From: Blepharisma stoltei
Lineage: Eukaryota > Ciliophora > Heterotrichea > Heterotrichida > Blepharismidae
NCBI GenBank assembly: GCA_914767885.1
Contig: CAJZBQ010000053.1
Location: 744,001-808,000, forward strand
Direction of reading: 5' to 3'
DNA length: 64,000 nt
Notes under the pieces: generated by a model
What the model was told of the DNA's origin: nothing
Seen by the model: the letters and a program-made list of their open reading frames with translations, nothing else
Database searches by the model: none
In this document: positions 1 through 10,691 of the stretch, one piece after another
Layout of the letters: the number at the start of each line of letters is the position of its first letter
Numbering within the stretch: position 1 is the first letter of the stretch
Translations under genes and position numbers: made by a program

Positions 1-351
1 AAAAAGAAATCAAAATGTCGCCGAGGCAATTCTATAGTCCCAATTAACGAAAGTGAAAAAAATGACGAGGAAGAAAACTTAATCCAAGAACCCGATTTAA
101 GGCGCTTTCAAACCGAAAGAGGCAATCCTAATGAAAATCGCTACACAAGTATAGCTCGCAGCCGAACCACTAGTGACCATCATGGTCAGGCACAAAGAAT
201 CATCAAAGTTGCACGTTGTCCTCAGTGCAACCGACTTTCCTACTTTGAAAACGATGTCTGTTGCTATTGCAAACATCAAGGAAGCGATGGTCCAAAAGTT
301 AAATCGTTTCTATTTATATCAGCATTTTGCTGCTGCTTACTATCAGAATAA
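1..351 (+). CDS. Partial CDS, C-terminal part of an unknown protein with a CxxC pair
   Basis: Frame 1 is open from the window edge to TAA at 349-351, so the 5' end lies outside. The visible 116 residues are charged and Asn/Glu-rich at first, then contain a short cysteine cluster (CPQC, then CCYC about 13 residues later) that could form a zinc ribbon, and end in a short hydrophobic Cys-rich tail (FLFISAFCCC). No family is recognised. A SINE-like insertion begins 30 bp after the stop, so it does not interrupt the frame. That this frame is the real one is inferred from its length and the cysteine spacing. Confidence 0.5.
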   Translation, partial: KKKSKCRRGNSIVPINESEKNDEEENLIQEPDLRRFQTERGNPNENRYTSIARSRTTSDHHGQAQRIIKVARCPQCNRLSYFENDVCCYCKHQGSDGPKVKSFLFISAFCCCLLSE

Positions 352-380
352 GCACTATTTAAATTATTTAGTTTTGTAAT

Positions 381-909
381 ATTCTATTAAATTTATACGT
401 TTAACGCCCTTTACGGGGTTGCCCATCCCAGAGCTTCCCGCTGCCTTCTTCCACGTAGAGCCCGCAAGCCTCTGGGTCGACTTGCCTTGATCACACAATA
501 CGCTTTCGGGGCAGTGTTGCCGACTAAGGCGGCTCATGCCTGAGCTATTCTGCTTGAGGACGTGAGTTGTCTGCTGGGAAAATCCAAAAAATGGATTTTC
601 TGGCCGACTCTCGGCAAAAAGGGAAAACACAGAGCCCGAGGCGTAACTCTCGGTTTCAGCTAGTGAAGTGCCCGATTGGTCCTGAGGACATTGCTGGGCC
701 ACCCCTTTCCAACTACTGTGCTCCCTTCCCCACGAGGTAAAATCATGCCTGAAATAGGACTTGGGACAGGCTCTGCACACTGCCAGAATTGCTTACCTGT
801 CGTTGCTGTCCGTCTCTGGTATGGCAAAACCTTGCCGGATATAATTAAATAGAGCTCGAAACGTCTGGCCGGGAGGCCAGACCCAAGTTGAGACGCCATA
901 TTTAATTAT
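381..909 (-). mobile_element. SINE-like element with 15-bp target duplication
   Basis: A GC-richer 529-bp block in AT-rich DNA, flanked by the perfect direct repeat ATTTAGTTTTGTAAT (366-380 and 910-924). Read on the minus strand it begins near ATATGGCGTCTC and ends in an A/T-rich tail with GTTAAACG. It has no long coding frame and shares blocks (TTTTACCTCGTGGGGA, TTGGAAAGGGG, CCAATCGGGCA) with copies at 19974 and 44098. Direct repeat plus tail suggests target-primed (non-LTR) insertion. It sits between genes. Confidence 0.8.
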
Positions 910-1045
910 ATTTAGTTTTGTAATAAATAATATCACTTTTTAAATTTAAAGAATTTAGGAGAGTTCTAGAAAATATGTGTATTTGCAATAATTTATCTTG
1001 AAATTTATAATTAAAAAAGGGGGAACTAAATTTCTTATAATTTAT

Positions 1046-2458
1046 ATGGAAAACGAGACATTGATAGGAAGAGTTGTGAAATACACCGATGAAAAACTGA
1101 ATCACAAATTCGCAGAGGTGATTGAGACTGAGGATGAAATTGTTAAATGCAAAGAACTTTTGAGGCCTGAGGACACAAAAGCTGGAAGACATTTGTATTG
1201 TGGAGATCGAGAGCTTTACCGTGGAAGTCTTGTTTTTGAGATGAATAAGGCTGATATAAAAGACTCTTACCCAATTGTATCATTGCAGGAGTATCCTACA
1301 TCAAAAGGATTTCTGGTACGCCAATCTTATAGTGCAAGCACAAAATCATTTACTCCAGCAAAGCTACCAATAGTTTGCCTGTGCCAGCAGCCTCTTAACC
1401 CTGATATAAAATTTGCAATATGTCAGAAATGCAATCAAGTCTTTCATGATGCCTGCCTTACAGATGTTTCTTCTTGTCCAGACTGCTCTTTACCCTTTAA
1501 AAGGCAGCGCATTGAAATCCTTGACTTAGACTCTCCTAAAAAGCTGCAAAAAACTTCCACAAAAGCTCGGGTCGTCAATAACGAAAATTTGCCTTTAGAT
1601 ATAGACAAATATAAAAACCTTGACGAAAACAGCAGAGAAAGGCTGCAAGATAATGTAATGAAAGTCCACAATAACTATATATCTCTCCAATCAAGTTTAT
1701 CATATGAAGAAAAAGCAAGGCAGCAACTTATCTGCAAAATAATAAGCAGCCTTTATCTTGCAATAGAAGAAAACAGAGACTTGAAGATTTCTAGATCTTC
1801 TAAAGATTTAGAAAAAAAAGCTATGGAAATTGAAGCTGCAATTTATTATTCAGCAGGAAGCAAAACAAGCTCAGCAGCTTATAAAGGAAAAGTCAGGTCG
1901 TTGATATTTAATCTATGTGATGAAAAAAACCCTGATTTTAGGTTTGGGATTTTGAAAGGAGAAATCAGCGCTAAGGAGATTTCCAATATGCAGTCAAAAG
2001 ATATGGCGTCTTCTGCGATTAAAAATTTTAGACAGGAAAGGCAAAAAAAATATACTGAAGAAAACTTGGTCTTGCCTCAAATTGAAGCAAAATTGATGGT
2101 AAAAACTCATAAAGGAGAAGCGGTTTTTACAATGGAAGAAGGCATAACTGATGAAACAAGCACTGACATTTTAGATGTGCTGAGCAAAAAGAATGCAAAA
2201 AGAATAGAAGAGAATGGGATTGAAGGAACTGATGAGGATGATCCGTTTAATCCGGATAATTATGGTAATCAGTCTAAAGAGGAAACAAAAAATGATGAAG
2301 GGGTTAGTCCACAAATTTATGAGCTTGTAAAAGATTGGATGCCAAAAACATTGTCAAGCAAGCTTAAAGAAACGCTAGGACATTATCTTGAGCGAGAGCA
2401 GTCAAGTAGGGTTTTATCCAGAATTAAATTTCTTTCTCAGATAAGCAAATCAAAATAA
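1046..2458 (+). CDS. PHD-finger protein with BAH-like N-terminus and TFIIS central-type domain
   Basis: The protein is about 470 residues from the ATG at 1046; the frame is open 16 codons further up, so a start at 998 is possible. Residues 1-100 look like a BAH-type module. A PHD finger follows with C111, C113, C126, C129, H134, C137, C144 and C147 (C4HC3 order). Residues about 230-350 resemble the TFIIS central domain, with the typical run of K/R and the ending SAIKNFRQER. The tail is acidic. This domain order occurs in chromatin readers related to yeast Bye1 and animal PHF3/DIDO families, which bind methylated histone H3 and RNA polymerase II. Nuclear function is inferred from domains only. 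Confidence 0.8.
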   Translation: MENETLIGRVVKYTDEKLNHKFAEVIETEDEIVKCKELLRPEDTKAGRHLYCGDRELYRGSLVFEMNKADIKDSYPIVSLQEYPTSKGFLVRQSYSASTKSFTPAKLPIVCLCQQPLNPDIKFAICQKCNQVFHDACLTDVSSCPDCSLPFKRQRIEILDLDSPKKLQKTSTKARVVNNENLPLDIDKYKNLDENSRERLQDNVMKVHNNYISLQSSLSYEEKARQQLICKIISSLYLAIEENRDLKISRSSKDLEKKAMEIEAAIYYSAGSKTSSAAYKGKVRSLIFNLCDEKNPDFRFGILKGEISAKEISNMQSKDMASSAIKNFRQERQKKYTEENLVLPQIEAKLMVKTHKGEAVFTMEEGITDETSTDILDVLSKKNAKRIEENGIEGTDEDDPFNPDNYGNQSKEETKNDEGVSPQIYELVKDWMPKTLSSKLKETLGHYLEREQSSRVLSRIKFLSQISKSK

Positions 2459-2715
2459 TATTTAATAAATAAACTATCATGATATTTGAAGAGTGGTATA
2501 TACACAATTTAAATTTAAATTATTCATTGATATTGCTTATATGAATTATTTTTTAGCAATCTAGCATTGATTTTTGTAAGTTAATCAATAATTAATTTAT
2601 CGATTTTGCAACAGATTATATCATTGGACTTTAAACAATTCGTAACTAGTTTTTAGACTGAAATAAATACACTATTTTTTATAATTCTGCTTGGAGTATT
2701 GAAAATCATTTTTAA

Positions 2716-3039
2716 TTACAATATTTCTTCCTTATATCTTGTGTGAATTGATCTTGAATATGCCATAGGCCATGAACCTCTCCGCTTTAATTCTTGACGC
2801 ACTGAAATAGGCTTTTGAATAGAGCTTTCAATCACTAAATAATAAATACCTTGCCTAGATACAAGCCGATATAAAGGCAAAAACAATCCTAAGATATAAA
2901 TAGAAATTGTTATAGTAAGCACAAAAAGTCATTTATCTCATAAGGAAATCGACAAATTTTCTCCAACCCAGTCTAAGTCAAATGCACAGGTCAGGTATCC
3001 AAGCACAAATCCGATAGAGAGGAGAATCGGTCCCCACAT
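2716..3039 (-). CDS. Small two-span membrane protein
   Basis: Read with UGA as Trp, the minus strand is open from ATG at 3039 to TAA at 2716 (107 codons). Two UGA codons fall close together (SLWDKWLF). The N-terminus (MWGPILLSIGFVLGYLTC) can be a signal anchor. A second hydrophobic stretch (LTITISIYILGLFLPL) follows a short polar loop, and the C-terminus is basic. No family is recognised. With the standard code the gene would start mid-protein, which is why the extended frame is preferred. No upstream partner gene is visible. Confidence 0.6.
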
Positions 3040-3820
3040 TTATGCTAAATTATAAAAATAAATTTTAATTGTCAAAGACTTTGAGAAAAAAGATTTTTAT
3101 CTAAAAAATACTTACATAATTGAAGGCATAAAGATTTAGTCATGTAAAAATCAAAAGAGCAAAAATAGAATATTTTATAAATAATTATAAGTCCAAAACC
3201 TTATGGAGCTAGAATAAATGATATGTAAAAAATAATGATAAAAATTCAATGAAATATTTTGACTTATAGCTCAAAATTTGATGAGTGATTTGGCAGAAAA
3301 CCAAAAGAGCAGTTTATTTTTAAAATCAAAATTGCCATGTTTCTTTGAAAATAAATTCTTTATTAAAATAAGTCAGTAAGCACATATTTTTTTTAAATTT
3401 TAAAATAAGCAATCATTTGAGAAACTTTATCAAAAAATATAAAATAAATCTATGTGTTATAGCTTATGAGCTCTTTTAATTAATAACTCCTTCATCATTT
3501 GTGAGTGGGGCAAAATTTTATTAGTCGTTCACACAAAGAGGTTACATTGAAATTTTATCAAAGTTCAAAAATACAAATTTAAATTTATTTTTAGAATAAA
3601 ATTAATAAAATTTGAAAGAGATTTTATTATATATCTTTCTTTATATATGCACAAAATGTTTTGCTTTACCTCTAGATCCCAAAAAATAGGACTTTTTCAA
3701 ATATATTTTCCCCCCGCTCAGAGTGGGTAAGGGTAAATGGCTTGAAGCTAAATCTGTCGTCTCACCACTAATTTTACTGACGAATTAGCATTTAATTTAC
3801 ATTAACTCGAATTTCTCTTA
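3040..3820. other. AT-rich gene-free stretch
   Basis: No frame of convincing length or composition is seen on either strand with UGA read as Trp. A short C-rich/G-rich patch near 3710-3730 may be a worn MITE end. Nothing else is supported. Confidence 0.5.
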
Positions 3821-4520
3821 CTCCCCCCCTTTAAATTGGAACAAATTATAGGTAAAATTTCCAATTTTTTGGTACATTAACCCCCCTTTAAATTGGAAAA
3901 AAAATTTAATTTTTATAATAAAAAATTATATATAATTTTTATATAAAAATTTTTGATATAAGTTAAATGTTTCTTCTTAACTAAAATTAAAAATTTAGTT
4001 TATAGCTTGCTCTTGTTTAAAGAAGAGAGTATAAAGATCATCTTATTTAAATAAATTTATTATCCTTAATTGCTAAATTTTAAAAAAAAAAATTTAAAAA
4101 AATTTGTAATTATTTTAATAAAAATGATATTTTTTATTTAAATAGTTTTGATATAAATTCAATCCGAATTCTTTATAAAATTTAAAAACTTACTTATTTC
4201 TTGCTTTATTTTAAAGAATAGAGTATAAATAACATCTTATTTAAACAAAATTAGCACTTTGATCGATAAATTTTCGAAAATTTTTTTTCTAATTTTTTTT
4301 AATCAATAAAAATAATAATTTTTGTGTAAATAATTTTGATACCGATTAATAGTGATGTATTAACTAATAATGAAAATTTAGTTATATCTTGCTTTGTTTT
4401 AAAGGATAAAGAGTAAATAGTTAATCTAATTCAATAAATTTTTGAAATTTTTTTTTTTAAATTATTTTTTTTTTTATAAAACATTTTATATTGATTTTGT
4501 TCCAATTTAAAGGGGGGGAG
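3821..4520. mobile_element. T2 MITE, about 700 bp
   Basis: Inverted ends: CTCCCCCCCTTTAAATTGG at the left and its complement before 4520 at the right. A second, inner copy of the end motif lies near 3880. The interior is extremely AT-rich, non-coding, and contains repeated short blocks (for example TAAGTTAAATGTTTCTT) that recur in the copy at 39125-39828. Left flank TTA and right flank CTA share the dinucleotide TA. It lies between genes. Confidence 0.8.
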
Positions 4521-4820
4521 CTATAAATTTTGTTTTGATATCCAAAAATACTGTCTAGGCTCAGCTCCGCTTATAAAATATTGATCCTCTGTAATTAAAA
4601 GTTTTTTTTTATGACCCACCAACGAACTAAATTGCAAAATAAACTTATCTTTGCTAATTTTAACGAAAATAATTATAGGCAGCTTTTTGTAATAACAAAA
4701 AATTGGATTTCTAGCAATTAAATTTAATAATTTCTATTGAAATTATTTAGTTCAGTTTTAAAATTACTAATCAATTATTTATCTTTATTGTAATTACTTG
4801 GCTTTGTAGGCATTTCGCCA
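4521..4820. other. AT-rich intergenic stretch
   Basis: About 300 bp of AT-rich sequence between the T2 element and the zinc-finger gene. No coding frame, RNA gene or clear repeat is seen. Confidence 0.4.
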
Positions 4821-5662
4821 TTAAAAATTATTTCTGTGAGAGATGAAAATATGCTTTTTGAGCATATATTTGTTGTACAAGATCATACCGCACTGGCTGC
4901 ATCTAACCTTTTTAACATCTTTGTGGACTTGATTTAGGTGAAAAGTGACTGCAAACTTGTCCTTAAAATGCTTATTACATTCAGGGCAAGCTTCAGCTTT
5001 TCCCTCAATGCTGTGTATCTTTCCCATGTGTTGCTTGAGTCCTTTGTAGTTTTTAAAGTACTTACAACAGGCCTCGCACTGAAGTCTTTTATCGTTGCTT
5101 TCTTTTTTGTCATCTAATTTTTTTTTCATACAAGTTTACTTCGATCGATTAATTAATATTAGTCTCGTTCAGGGTCCACTAATGCATGACCCATGCAGGC
5201 TTCCGTCTCTGTTTCCGAGTTTTCCAGCCTGCCATTGCGTCGTGCACAGGTGGCTTCCCTGAATGGTCCATAGGCTTCTAATTAGATTTTCTGATGACTA
5301 TTGGTAAAAAAGAGAATCTTGTCGCCCAGGATGAAACTCGCAGTATCACATTGGATTAATACCCGAATGGCCTCTAGGAACCTAAAGGCTTTGCTGACTG
5401 CTCCTTTCTAACTTTCAAGCCACCTTTTCCCACAAGGTAAAATCCAACTCTAAATTCAGACTCTACATGTTACTGGAAACGACATATTTAAATATTATTT
5501 CATACAAGTTTGCAATTCTTTGAAAGTTTCAAAGAAGTTGTTTGGTAAAAATTCTGTTGTTGAATTATCTTCTCCTTGGTTGAGTAGGGGTAGTTGAGGC
5601 ATTTTCGTATGAAAAGGCCATATCATCATGCTTGATTTTGGGTTTGAGTTACTTGATTCCAT
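4821..5662 (-). CDS. C2H2 zinc-finger protein split by a SINE-like insertion
   Basis: The gene runs from ATG at 5662 to TAA at 4821. The coding parts are 5662-5512 and 5137-4821; the 374 bp between are an insertion with a 14-bp duplication. Joining across one duplication copy keeps the frame through TCMKKK and gives 155 residues. The C-terminal half has three C2H2 fingers with C-x2-C-x12-H-x4-H spacing; the N-terminal half is Ser/Asn/Pro-rich. Such proteins bind DNA or RNA, but the target cannot be told. The ATG inside the duplication (5129) would give only the finger half, so the upstream ATG is preferred. Without excision a TAA follows the TCMK codons at once. Confidence 0.8.
5138..5497 (-). 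mobile_element. SINE-like insertion inside the zinc-finger gene
   Basis: Flanked by TTTCATACAAGTTT at 5124-5137 and 5498-5511. On the minus strand it starts near ATATGTCGTTTCC and carries the family block TTTTACCTTGTGGGAAAAGG. The duplication contains a TA, so either TA-directed or repeat-directed excision gives the same restored frame. Confidence 0.85.
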
Positions 5663-6589
5663 ATAATTATTTTTTTGGTATTGAGGAGACCTATTATAAG
5701 CATTCAGTAATTACATAAAAGATGGAATAGTTTGAATTAAAATATGGCAGGAATTAACTCATGGAACAGACTTTATTTTGATTAAACTAGCTGCCATTTT
5801 TGAAATTATAAATATTAATCAAATGGTTTCTAAGAATAGGAAGAAGAGCCGGAATTTACTGTAAAGTTCTTTTTATAGAGGGAAATTAAATTCTGTGGAA
5901 TTATTTTTATTATTTTTTATCTAAAAATTTAGCAAATTAAATTAATTAATTTTATAAAATTCAGGACAAAGAGCATCATTAAGTGTTCTAAGAATTTGAT
6001 TAGGATAAATTTATTACTTCATTTTTCAAGTTAGAGACTTAATAATAAAAGGATTCAAATGATGGCAACAGAAAGAGAAAGCGCCTAAATGCAAGCGAAA
6101 AGATAACTATTGCTAGAAGTTACATCGATTAATTAAATATAAGAACATGGGAATTATAAAGGATTTTTAATCAATGCAGTCAGCTGAAGCTTAATTATAT
6201 CATATGCATTCATTCTCTCTTAGAAAATATTATCAAAAAGACCAGATATGAATTTAGAAAAATCGAGATCAATCCAGTAAAATCCAAAAAAAAATTATAG
6301 AGTGCATGATTTTATGTTTCACACAAATAAAATGATCACGAGCAATATTTTATGGATTGATCATGCTTTTCTAATTCTTGCCAAGACTAAAATTAAACAA
6401 GAGGAAAAAAGGATAATTATAGGTATTTATGCTTCTATAGGTTTTTCCACTATTCCAGACTATAAAGAAATAAAGGCGATTGTAGAAAATTAAGAAAAAA
6501 TTGTGTTCTCTTGAGGCCAATGGCATTATCAAAGCCATAATTGATGCGGATGCGGTCTATCAGTTTATCTATAAGTAAAATTTTACTAA
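5663..6589. other. Gene-poor AT-rich region with a dispersed repeat
   Basis: No supported gene. Positions about 6046-6118 carry a block (core CAAATGATGGCAACA, then AGAGAAAGCGCCTAAAT) that recurs almost unchanged at about 40807-40880. A 63-codon frame at 6302-6493 has no support. Confidence 0.5.
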
Positions 6590-6874
6590 CTCATCCTCTG
6601 TGAGAGGACAAAAAAATTTTGTTAACGTTTTTTAAAAATTTTATGAATATAAAAAAAGCCCAATTTGCGAAAATTGGAAAGCTAAAATTAATTTAAGTTC
6701 TAAGTTTTATTTTTAGAAAAATAAGCTGTCTAAAATTCAACAGAATTAGTTCGAAATTTTATTATATTATTATCATTTATATCAAAAAATTTTTTTTTCG
6801 CTCACTGAGGTTGGTTTTTACTTAAAATAGCGATGTTTCTAATGGTTTTGTTCGCTCACAGAGGGAGGGGAGAG
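6590..6874. mobile_element. Degenerate T1 MITE
   Basis: Left end CTCATCCTCTGTGAGAGGAC and right end with GTTCGCTCACAGAGGGAGG are worn copies of the T1 terminus. The interior has the usual T1 core (AATTGGAAAGC, TAGAAAAATAAGC). Flanks are TAA on both sides (6587-6589 and 6875-6877). Confidence 0.75.
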
Positions 6875-6877
6875 TAA

Positions 6878-8096
6878 GCATTGCTACCAATTCGATCTTC
6901 TCTCTGTCAGCAAATATGATTAGAATATAGCAATGATGCTAGCATTAAGAGCTTAAGTATTATTAGACAAATATCAAGAATTAGATAAAGAGCTAGCCTA
7001 GTATGAATAATGCAAAAACTAAAATACAGTAGCAGTAGTTTTAAAGAGTCTAATATAAATGTTATTGCCAAATGTTTGAATAAAATAGTCAGAACTGATA
7101 CAAATTTTATGCTTTAGCAAATATTAGCTAAAATGAGAAAACATCTTTCCTGAAAAAAAAATTAATAAAAGGCAAAAGACCAAATTCACTGCATACCTTT
7201 ACCATCAAACTTAGCAAGCTTAAATAACTAATTCCACTTGATCTTATTCTGGATTCCTTTCTGCTAGATTTATGATTATTTTGATTTTAGATTTTAAGGT
7301 CAATCTGCATTTTAAAATAACTTTCGATAATTATCAAAGAATGGACTTAATTTGCAAGATCAAGCTTTAATCTCACTTCTGCAAATATAAATATCATAAA
7401 TATTGTATACTTGCTGGCAGATAATAACCTTAAGCATGATTGCTATTTGACAGATTGGATATAATGACTATTTTGAAGATTTATTAATAGGATCAGAAAT
7501 TAATGACAAATTTCATTATATTTGCCAGTTTTCAAATTATAATTCATTTAATTTAAATTGAATAATAATAAATCTATTCACTAACAGGCTCCTCATTTAA
7601 TATTGGTGGTTTTTTATAGCTATCTATCATTTGAGGCATTTAATTAGATTTATTTAAAGCTGAATCTCAGTTTTTACCTTAATCTCCATAGAAATTAAAT
7701 ATTTTTCAAGAATATATTATATATTGCAATAATTTCTTATCATGCATATGCATGTCAATTTGAATTTGGTATGTGAAAACCAAATATGCGTTTCAAAACG
7801 CAGATTTTAGTGCGGCAAATTCATAATTTGAAATTTCATATGAAAATGGCGCGTATAACGTCCATAAGAAATTTATGCAACACATAATAGCTGAAATAAG
7901 GAAAAATAAATTCAAGTTATCCTTCTATTTCTATATTACTTTTTATCCATGATTTCATTGTAAAAAATTTAGGGGGTGTTACATTGCAGCGCTATTTATT
8001 ATTGACAATTAGATTTTTACAATTAAAAATTAATATATTTGTTATAAAGGATCTAAAACGCTTTTGGGAACAATTGTGATGATTAAAAGTTATGGG
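6878..8096. other. Gene-free AT-rich region with a 141-bp palindromic repeat
   Basis: No coding frame is supported. Positions 7732-7872 form a small element with inverted ends (ATTTCTTAT ... ATAAGAAAT) and an inner hairpin around CGTTTCAAAACG. A second copy lies at 39389-39526 inside a T2 element. Confidence 0.55.
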
Positions 8097-9560
8097 TTAA
8101 GAATTTAATAACATTTTACGCTCTTTTGCCATTTTTGACGACCAAGTTAAATGTATGCTGGTATTTGTGACCTTTGAAATCTGATAAGGAAGACTTATTG
8201 CTAAGGTCACTAAGCTCCATTCACATAATGCTTCAACAACTTCGTTGACAAGGAAGTTTGAATAAATTGTATAACTCCTCATTTTATAGTGAGTAAAGAA
8301 ATAGGAAATTCTTGGTTAAAATTAATCTCCTTTGTGAGCGAGAAAAAAAAATTATATAAAATTAATGATTATTAAACGCTAATTTATTTTTTTTAAAAAC
8401 GTGCATTTATACATAAGTCCATAAAAATAGGTTTTTCTCTTTAAATATTTGCAAATTGAAACTCTTAAAAACCTCAGTGAGCTATCAAAAATTCTTATAC
8501 ACTTTTAAATGGTAGGAATAAGCAAAATGTCATTCAAAAGCTGTAATTGCGAAAAGAATGTGGCATATTAGAACCGATCTTCTACACCTTCTTAACCACG
8601 TTTTTTCATTTAAATCAAGCTGAATATTCTCGAAACCAAAAAGTGCTGCGTACATTCAGAGACTTAAGAATAAATATCCTGTCACAGTAATGAAAGGATG
8701 GGCTGTGTCCAGAGGTAAGAAATAAAGCCCATTAATTTCGTCTATGATTCCTGTAGCAAGAATCGCACAGCATCCACAGATTCCAAAAATATTCATTTTC
8801 CATGAAATATAAGTGGTAATAGAATTAGCTAGCTTTGATGTGACAGACATAAATAGAAGAGGGAGCAAAGATACATATACTAATTGACCAAGAATAGCCC
8901 ACTAAGGAGCCATTCTTGGTCTGCCAGAAAAAATTTTGACAAAAGATCCTAATCTGCCATTTACCACTGAGTTTTGGTGTTTCCAAATTTTTTGGGCAAG
9001 CCAAATGCAATAAAAAAAATTGTTCTTTTGCGATGATGCATTTGGCTTGTCAAAAACATTTGGCAACATCAAAACTCAGTGGTAATGACAGAAAAGATCC
9101 TAATCTGCCATTACCACTGAGTTTTGGTGTTTCCAAATTTTTTTGGCAAGCCAAATGCATCATCGCAAAAGAACAATTTTTTTTATTGCATTTGGCTTGC
9201 CCAAAAAAATTTGGAAACACCAAAACTCAGTGGTAATGGCAGATTAGGATCTTTTTGTCAAAATTTTTTCTGGCAGACCAAGAATGGCTCCATAGTGGGC
9301 TATTCTTGGTCAATTAGTATAGAATGTGATACCAAAAACAATTCATCTGTCATGGTTTCTGAAGGATAGCAAATAAGAGATGGTTGGGTAATATCTTGAG
9401 CAGCGAAAACTAAACATACATCCAAATAATATGCTTGAAAAAATGATGCAAAATGTAATGCTCCCTGATATTGTTCACTCCTCCTTTCTCAAATAAGCAA
9501 TACAGCGAAAATTCTAATTTTCCAAAGAAAAAATTTTATATATAAAATTTTTGAGTATAA
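8097..9560 (-). CDS. Multi-pass membrane protein, two IESs, 5' end unresolved
   Basis: Three coding blocks on the minus strand (about 9560-9320, 8877-8500 and 8303-8097) join in frame once the IESs at 8880-9319 and 8304-8499 are removed at TA dinucleotides. The first junction gives HSIYVSLLPL, the second LKVYFFTHYKMRS. Several UGA codons fill tryptophan positions. About six hydrophobic segments are seen. The C-terminal part (a short YTIYSNFL loop, then LCEWSLVTLAIS) loosely recalls the Frag1/DRAM/Sfk1 group, which includes PGAP2, but this is weak. The frame closes upstream near 9575 without an ATG, so a further IES or exon is likely, perhaps starting with the ATG near 9767. Confidence 0.6.
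8304..8499. mobile_element. Degenerate T1 MITE as an IES in the membrane-protein gene
   Basis: Worn T1 ends (TAGCTCACTGAGG on one side, CTCGCTCACAAAGGAG on the other) lie inside the block. TA at 8302-8303 and 8498-8499 allows a join that keeps the frame, while read-through meets TAG at once. Confidence 0.6.
8880..9319. mobile_element. 440-bp foldback IES with TA boundaries
   Basis: Perfect terminal repeats TACTAATTGACCAAGAATAG (left) and their complement (right) are flanked by TA. The inside is four alternating arms of one unit around ACCACTGAGTTTTGGTG, so the element is a palindrome of palindromes. Removing it at TA restores the membrane-protein frame. No coding capacity is seen; frames inside are mirror artefacts. 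Confidence 0.85.
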
Positions 9561-9914
9561 TAAATTATTTCTTTAATTAATTTAAATCGCCTATTTCCTC
9601 CGAATGTTGAGGATTGAAAATTTAAAAAAAGTCTTTAACAAAAAAATTTACATTAAATTTGTCAGAAAAAAAAATTCTTGCTCGCTTTTCAAAGAAGAAG
9701 TCAGAAAATTGATTCTTTTACATTGATTATTTTCTTTTCCTTCCCTAGTATTGAGAATGATGAAGAGCTCATACAAAAATAATTTATATCCCATTTTTAA
9801 GTGATGAATATCTGTTCTCTTTAAAAAGATTCTCCATAAGGGATATAAAATAATTGTAAAATCTAAAAAGATTCCAACAAAAATTTAAAATCAATTATTT
9901 ATAAATTTTATTAC

Positions 9915-10284
9915 CTTACCTTACCTTAATTACTTAATTTAACTCGACCTCTAGTTGGGCCCCTAGATGCACAATGCCTCAAGGGCATATTTTTTCTCCG
10001 CCTTGTCGCTACTCGCGTACTCGAGTCGGGCCTCGCTGTACGGCTCGCTCCTTCTAATCCCCGTGAAGCCATTTAGGAATCCAGAAGTACGGGAAACACT
10101 AACTGCTTGGCGCGTTGCCTCGCTCTGTCCGACTTTCCTCCAGCGCCTGTTTCGGCCTAAGGGTCCTGCCTTTTATATCAGCAGGGGAAAGAGGTAAAAA
10201 CGCTGTATAAGGCTGGCGAGATAAAAAGTCCTCGCCATTTTACACCACCTTGTACAGAATTCCACGTGTAAAAACCTAACTTAT
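9915..10284 (-). mobile_element. SINE-like element with (TAAGG)n tail
   Basis: GC-rich block flanked by AATTTTATTAC at 9904-9914 and 10285-10295. On the minus strand a TAAAATGGCGAGG lies about 40 bp inside the 5' end, and the 3' tail is GTAATTAAGGTAAGGTAAGG. It lies upstream of POC1 and interrupts no recognised frame. Confidence 0.8.
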
Positions 10285-10491
10285 AATTTTATTACAATTA
10301 TAAGTTTAAGATATTTCTTTTCCGAGTAAATAAATTTTAATTTTTCTCTGGCATTTAAATGGGATATAAAACTTGAAGCTCGTGAAATCTATTGAGTAAA
10401 CTCATTAATACGCAACAGGTAATATTTTAAAAATTGACTATAAAAAATCATTTTGCCTTTGAGAATCAAAATAATAAATCTTAAGCTGGCT

Positions 10492-10610
10492 CCCCCTTTT
10501 AAATAGGAATGAAATATAATTTTTTTATAAAAAATTAATTATATCAAATTTTTTTAAAAAAATAACCCTCTTTAAATTGGAACAGGAATTTTTTCAATTT
10601 AAAAGGAGGA
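10492..10610. mobile_element. Short degenerate T2 MITE
   Basis: Left end CTCCCCCTTTTAAATAGGAA and right end AATTTAAAAGGAGGAG are worn T2 termini about 120 bp apart, just upstream of POC1. Confidence 0.6.
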
Positions 10611-10691
10611 GTGAGAAGAGATCTCTGTAGCTTAAAATGCCTCAAAATAAATCTATATAGATAATTATTATTCAATTTCTCAAAAATTAAA

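Noticed and set aside
4821-5129. A short zinc-finger gene starting at the ATG at 5129
   Set aside because: That ATG is part of the target duplication and the frame continues across it to an upstream ATG.
6302-6493. A 63-codon gene
   Set aside because: AT-rich, no homology, no neighbour support, and in a region of worn MITEs.
9033-9369. Two frames with similar peptides inside the foldback element
   Set aside because: They are mirror readings of the palindrome; the host frame is restored only by removing it.
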